The position numbers and the translations under genes were made by a program. Below, piece after piece: positions 6,993 through 11,188 of a stretch of 11,188 nucleotides of DNA. Source of the DNA: an uncultured Polymorphobacter sp. (GTDB lineage: Bacteria > Pseudomonadota > Alphaproteobacteria > Sphingomonadales > Sphingomonadaceae); contig CALMPZ010000070.1 in NCBI GenBank assembly GCA_937871645.1, positions 1 to 11,188 on the forward strand, read 5' to 3'. The notes under the pieces were generated by a model. That model did no database searches, was not told the origin of the DNA, and worked only from the letters and a program-made list of their open reading frames with translations. Within the stretch, counting starts at the first letter, position 1. Every line of letters starts with the position of its first letter.

Positions 6993-8021
6993 TCAGTCGG
7001 CGCGCGATTTCTTGGTCTGTTGGCGCGCCAGCAGCGGCGGCGGCGCCTGCACCGGCGGCAGTGCGCTGACCAGGACACCCTCGTCGCCCGAACCCTGCTC
7101 GACGAGCGTTTCGAGCGCGCCGTCGGACAGGTCTTCGGGCTCGGCGAGGTTCATCGCGACGGTGACGCGCTGGCCGAACTTGCGGCGTTCCATCACATAA
7201 AAGCCGGTATCGAGCAGTTCGGACACGTTGGCGTCGCGCGCCATTCGGCTCGGCCCGCCGAGCACGACGGCGATCAGCCGCTTGCCGTTGCGCGTCGCGC
7301 TGGCGGCGAGCGTGAAACCGGCGGCAGCGGTATAGCCGGTCTTGATGCCGTCAACGCCGGGCATGGTCGTCAGCAGATGGTTATGGCTTTTGATTTCCTG
7401 GCCCTTGTAGTCGATCGAGGCCTTTGAAAACACCGGATAGAACTGCCGGTAGTCGCGCAGCATGGCGCGGCTCAGCGTGGCAATGTCGCGCGCCGTGGTC
7501 AGCTGGCGGCTGTCGGGCAGGCCCGAGGCGTTGACGAAGGTGCTCGACTTCATGCCGAGCCGCCGCGCTGTCGTGGTCATGCGCGACGCGAAGGCGATTT
7601 CGGAGCCCGAGATATGTTCGGCAAGCGCCACGGCGATGTCGTTCGCCGACTTGGTGGCGATGACGTTGATCGCGTCGCTGACCTTGATCGTCGAACCCTG
7701 CCGGAGCCCGAGCTTCGACGGCGCCTGGCCGGCCGCGAAGCGCGAGATGACGATATTTTCGTCCAGCGTCATGCGGCCCTTCGAAATCTCTTCGAAGGCG
7801 ATGTAGAGCGTCAGCACCTTGGTGATCGATGCGGGCAGCCGCGGCGCATCGGCCTGACGCGAATAGAGCACCTCGCCCGACCCGGCATCGAGCAGGATCG
7901 CGGCGTACTTGGGCTCGGCGTACAAGCTCTTGGCGGCGACCGGTGTGGCGGCTGCCGTCAGCACCGTCGCGGCAATTAGCATGCTGCGCCAGCAACCCGT
8001 AACAAAGCTTTGACTCTGCAT
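6993..8021 (-). CDS. D-alanyl-D-alanine carboxypeptidase, PBP5-type serine peptidase (S11)
   Basis: A periplasmic penicillin-binding protein expected to remove the terminal D-Ala from peptidoglycan stem peptides, limiting cross-linking. From the ATG at 8021 it has 342 residues: signal peptide about 1-30 (hydrophobic core then VAA|KS), then the three penicillin-binding motifs S65-I-T-K68, S125-A-N127 and K227-T-G229. The substrate-side loops ASGLPD (165-170) and GVDGIKTGYT (222-231) are typical. The frame extends upstream to 8168, but that part lacks export features and crosses the likely promoter, so I rejected it. After the catalytic domain (to about 275) only about 65 residues remain. They end in a proline-rich, then basic tail rather than the beta-sandwich and amphipathic anchor of E. 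coli PBP5. It probably leads the seven-gene minus-strand operon. Confidence 0.92.
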   Translation of the reverse strand: MQSQSFVTGCWRSMLIAATVLTAAATPVAAKSLYAEPKYAAILLDAGSGEVLYSRQADAPRLPASITKVLTLYIAFEEISKGRMTLDENIVISRFAAGQAPSKLGLRQGSTIKVSDAINVIATKSANDIAVALAEHISGSEIAFASRMTTTARRLGMKSSTFVNASGLPDSRQLTTARDIATLSRAMLRDYRQFYPVFSKASIDYKGQEIKSHNHLLTTMPGVDGIKTGYTAAAGFTLAASATRNGKRLIAVVLGGPSRMARDANVSELLDTGFYVMERRKFGQRVTVAMNLAEPEDLSDGALETLVEQGSGDEGVLVSALPPVQAPPPLLARQQTKKSRAD

Positions 8022-8173
8022 TTGAATCTCGCTCACCCACCTAATACGACGACCATAACAAATTCCTGAGTCGCTGCAAAGTCGTTTTAACGCATCCGGT
8101 ACAGCGTCCGTCGCATTGCGCTCGTTGGCAGTGCCGCTAGACTGTGCGGGCAGGCGCAAGGGGGACACCGGAC
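8022..8173. promoter_or_regulatory. Divergent intergenic region with candidate promoters in both directions
   Basis: This 152-base gap separates two cell-wall genes read in opposite directions. For the carboxypeptidase (minus strand), TTTGCA (8080-8075) and TATGGT (8057-8052) are 17 bases apart, each matching four of six consensus bases, with a G/A-rich stretch before the ATG. For the M23 peptidase (plus strand), only a weak pair is visible: TTGCGC (8116-8121), 17 bases, TAGACT (8139-8144). Its ribosome binding site AAGGGGG (8158-8164) is strong and nine bases before the ATG. No clear palindrome was found here. Confidence 0.35.
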
Positions 8174-9373
<1,200 letters not shown>

Positions 9374-9436
9374 CCGCACCGCCACGCCAACCCGAGATTG
9401 CCTGAAACGCGCGTTCGTGCGAGAGGCCCAACGCCT

Positions 9437-11188
9437 ATGTCGACCGCCAATCCCAGTTCCATCAACCCGCGCCGGACGTTTGCGATCATCTCGCATCCCG
9501 ACGCCGGTAAAACCACGCTCACCGAAAAGCTGCTGCTGTTCGGTGGCGCCATCCATCTCGCCGGCGAAGTCCGTGCGCGCGGCCAGAACCGCCGCGCCAA
9601 ATCGGACTGGATGAAGATCGAACAGCAGCGCGGCATTTCGGTGACCAGCTCGGTGATGACCTTCGAACGGAACGGCATCACCTTCAACCTGCTCGACACG
9701 CCGGGCCATGAGGATTTCAGCGAGGATACCTACCGCACGCTGACCGCCGTCGACAGCGCCGTCATGGTCATCGACGCCGCCAAGGGCATCGAAGCGCAGA
9801 CGCGCAAGCTGTTCGAAGTCTGCCGTTTGCGCGACGTGCCGATCATCACCTTCATTAACAAGGTCGACCGCGAAGGCCGCGACCCGTTCGCGCTGATCGA
9901 TGAAATCGCCGACATGCTGGCGCTCGATGTCGCGCCGCTCAACTGGCCGGTCGGCCAGGGTGGCCAGTTCCGCGGGTTGTGGGACTTGCGCAAGTCGCGC
10001 TTCACCGCGCCCGACGGCAGCGACAGCCGCAGCGCCGGTGCGACGATCCAGATGACCGGGCTCGATGACCCCCGGCTCGCCGACTACGTCCCCGCCGACG
10101 AGCTGGCGCATCTACAGGAGCAGGCAGAACTGGCGCTCGGCGGCTACTCCGAATTCGATCCCGAACTCTACCGCGCCGGGCAACTGACGCCGGTGCTGTT
10201 CGGCTCGGCGCTCAAGGATTTCGGCGTCGAGGCGCTGATCGACGCGCTCGCCGAATACGCCCCCGCACCACGTCCGCAGCCGGCGCTGCCCGAAGCCGTG
10301 TCGCCCGATGCACCGCTGGTCAGCGGCTTCATCTTCAAGGTGCAGGCCAACATGAACCCGCAGCACCGCGACCGCATCGCATTCATGCGCATCGCGTCGG
10401 GTCGCTTCCGGCGCGGCATGAAGCTGCGCCAGGTCGCGACCGGCAAGGTCATCGCGATCAACTCGCCGATCTTCTTCTTCGCGCAGGACCGTGAAATCGC
10501 CGACGAGGCATATCCGGGCGATATCATCGGCATCCCCAACCACGGCGTTTTGCGCGTTGGTGACAGCCTCGTCGAAGGCGCGGCCGACATCACCTTCACC
10601 GGCATCCCCAACTTCGCCCCCGAAATCCTGCGCCGCGTCAAACTCGGCGACCCGACCAAGTCGAAGCAGCTGCGTACCGCGCTGACCGACATGGCGGAGG
10701 AGGGCGTGACGCAGCTGTTCCGCCCGATGATCGGCTCGCAGTGGATCGTCGGCGTCGTTGGGCAGTTGCAGCTCGAGGTGCTGATTTCGCGGCTGGGCGC
10801 CGAATATAACGTCGCCGCCGGGTTCGAGCCGTCGCCGTTCGATACCGCGCGCTGGATCTCCGCCGAAGACCCCGCCGCGCTCAAGACCTTCATCGACACC
10901 AACCGCGGCGCCATCGCCGAAGACCGCGACGGTGCACCGGTGTTCCTGGCGCGCGACCAATGGGAGCTCAACTATACCGAGCAGCGCGAAAAGGCGGTGA
11001 AGTTCACCGCGACGCGCGAACGGGCATGGCTGCTCTACGCATGGTGCCGCGCCGCCGACGACCTCGCCGACGGGCAGGAGATGGGGCACGGCACGCAGGC
11101 CGTCGCTGATCCCCTGCAGCGGCTCGCGACGATCCGGACACTGACTGATGCCGCACTTGCCGGCGCCGCGACGGGCAATCCCGCCTTC
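9437..11188 (+). CDS. prfC: Peptide chain release factor 3, running on in frame into phytoene synthase sequence (partial)
   Basis: Residues 1-528 are a full-length class II release factor 3 (E. coli: 529 residues), the cytoplasmic GTPase that recycles RF1/RF2 from the ribosome. GTPase motifs: SHPDAGKTT (19-27), RGIS (65-68), DTPGHED (87-93), NKVD (141-144). RF3-specific stretches such as KSDWM (55-59), HEDFSEDTYRTLTAVD (91-106), FKVQANMNPQHRDRIAFMR and FTGIPNFAPE are present, and the C-terminal domain ends in the usual F-x-A-T-R-E. The ATG at 9437 has GAGAGG ten bases upstream. The oddity is the end: after Glu528 (codon 11018-11020) there is no stop. Instead, 56 more codons run to the window edge and encode phytoene synthase sequence. 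Any product would be an RF3 with a long foreign tail. Confidence 0.93.
   Translation, partial: MSTANPSSINPRRTFAIISHPDAGKTTLTEKLLLFGGAIHLAGEVRARGQNRRAKSDWMKIEQQRGISVTSSVMTFERNGITFNLLDTPGHEDFSEDTYRTLTAVDSAVMVIDAAKGIEAQTRKLFEVCRLRDVPIITFINKVDREGRDPFALIDEIADMLALDVAPLNWPVGQGGQFRGLWDLRKSRFTAPDGSDSRSAGATIQMTGLDDPRLADYVPADELAHLQEQAELALGGYSEFDPELYRAGQLTPVLFGSALKDFGVEALIDALAEYAPAPRPQPALPEAVSPDAPLVSGFIFKVQANMNPQHRDRIAFMRIASGRFRRGMKLRQVATGKVIAINSPIFFFAQDREIADEAYPGDIIGIPNHGVLRVGDSLVEGAADITFTGIPNFAPEILRRVKLGDPTKSKQLRTALTDMAEEGVTQLFRPMIGSQWIVGVVGQLQLEVLISRLGAEYNVAAGFEPSPFDTARWISAEDPAALKTFIDTNRGAIAEDRDGAPVFLARDQWELNYTEQREKAVKFTATRERAWLLYAWCRAADDLADGQEMGHGTQAVADPLQRLATIRTLTDAALAGAATGNPAF
11009..11188 (+). other. 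crtB: Phytoene/squalene synthase segment lacking its N-terminus, fused to RF3
   Basis: Starting at the TATRE codons and reading in the prfC frame, the sequence shows RERAWLLYAWCR (527-538 of the fused frame), DDLAD (541-545) and GQEMGHG (546-552). This is the first aspartate-rich (DDxxD) region of head-to-head prenyl synthases, where magnesium binds the diphosphate of geranylgeranyl diphosphate. The LYAWCR plus GQ..GHG pattern points to bacterial CrtB, the first committed enzyme of carotenoid synthesis. Normal CrtB has about 30 residues before this point, including a GSxSFxxAxxLF helix lining the active site; here that place is taken by RF3. The rest of the gene lies beyond the window. It may be a pseudogene, a true fusion or an assembly join. 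Confidence 0.75.

Noticed and set aside
8022..8168. N-terminal extension of the carboxypeptidase reading frame up to 8168
   Set aside because: The extra 49 residues are not signal-like, would bury the clear signal peptide beginning at the ATG at 8021, and cover the likely promoter region of both divergent genes.

Overview
The window is high-GC DNA from a Gram-negative bacterium, most likely an alphaproteobacterium of the order Sphingomonadales. The pointers are a PEPxxWA-type C-terminal sorting signal, a DUF1289 protein, a TesB-like thioesterase, an HLD-I-type haloalkane dehalogenase, and a phytoene synthase segment that suggests a carotenoid maker. The assignment is inferred from gene types only. 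No rRNA, tRNA, CRISPR array, transposase or phage gene was seen.

Layout. (1) Positions 1-3533 hold three unrelated genes bracketed by two inverted copies of a palindromic repeat (1-70 and 3438-3533). They are a GlcD/D2HGDH-like FAD oxidoreductase (-), a secreted PEPxxWA-CTERM protein of unknown function with an AT-rich, tyrosine-rich middle (+), and a haloalkane dehalogenase (-). The last two are convergent and share the palindrome CTAG as both stop codons. A perfect 9-3-9 palindrome resembling a TetR-family operator lies just upstream of the dehalogenase. (2) Positions 3532-8021 carry seven tightly packed minus-strand genes. In transcription order they are a PBP5-type D-Ala-D-Ala carboxypeptidase, a Rid-family protein, a four-cysteine DUF1289 protein, a luciferase-like flavin monooxygenase, a two-subunit Alg14/Alg13-like (PssD/PssE) glycosyltransferase and a TesB-like acyl-CoA thioesterase. 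Several pairs overlap by 1-4 bases, so they are probably co-transcribed and partly translationally coupled. A perfect TTGACA at the PssD end may be an internal promoter. (3) Positions 8174-11188 run on the plus strand: an exported M23 (LytM-type) peptidase and then peptide chain release factor 3 (prfC).

Cell-wall remodelling (carboxypeptidase and M23 peptidase, divergently transcribed) and surface glycan synthesis (PssD/PssE) are the only functional theme linking several neighbours. The rest looks like ordinary housekeeping or metabolic genes.

The most unusual observation is at the right end. The RF3 reading frame reaches its normal C-terminus (…TATRE, residue 528) but has no stop codon there. 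It continues in frame into recognisable phytoene synthase sequence (LYAWCR, DDLAD) up to the window edge. The phytoene synthase has lost its N-terminal helix, and the join falls on a TRE motif that both families can carry. This is either a microhomology deletion fusing prfC to crtB or a chimeric assembly join.
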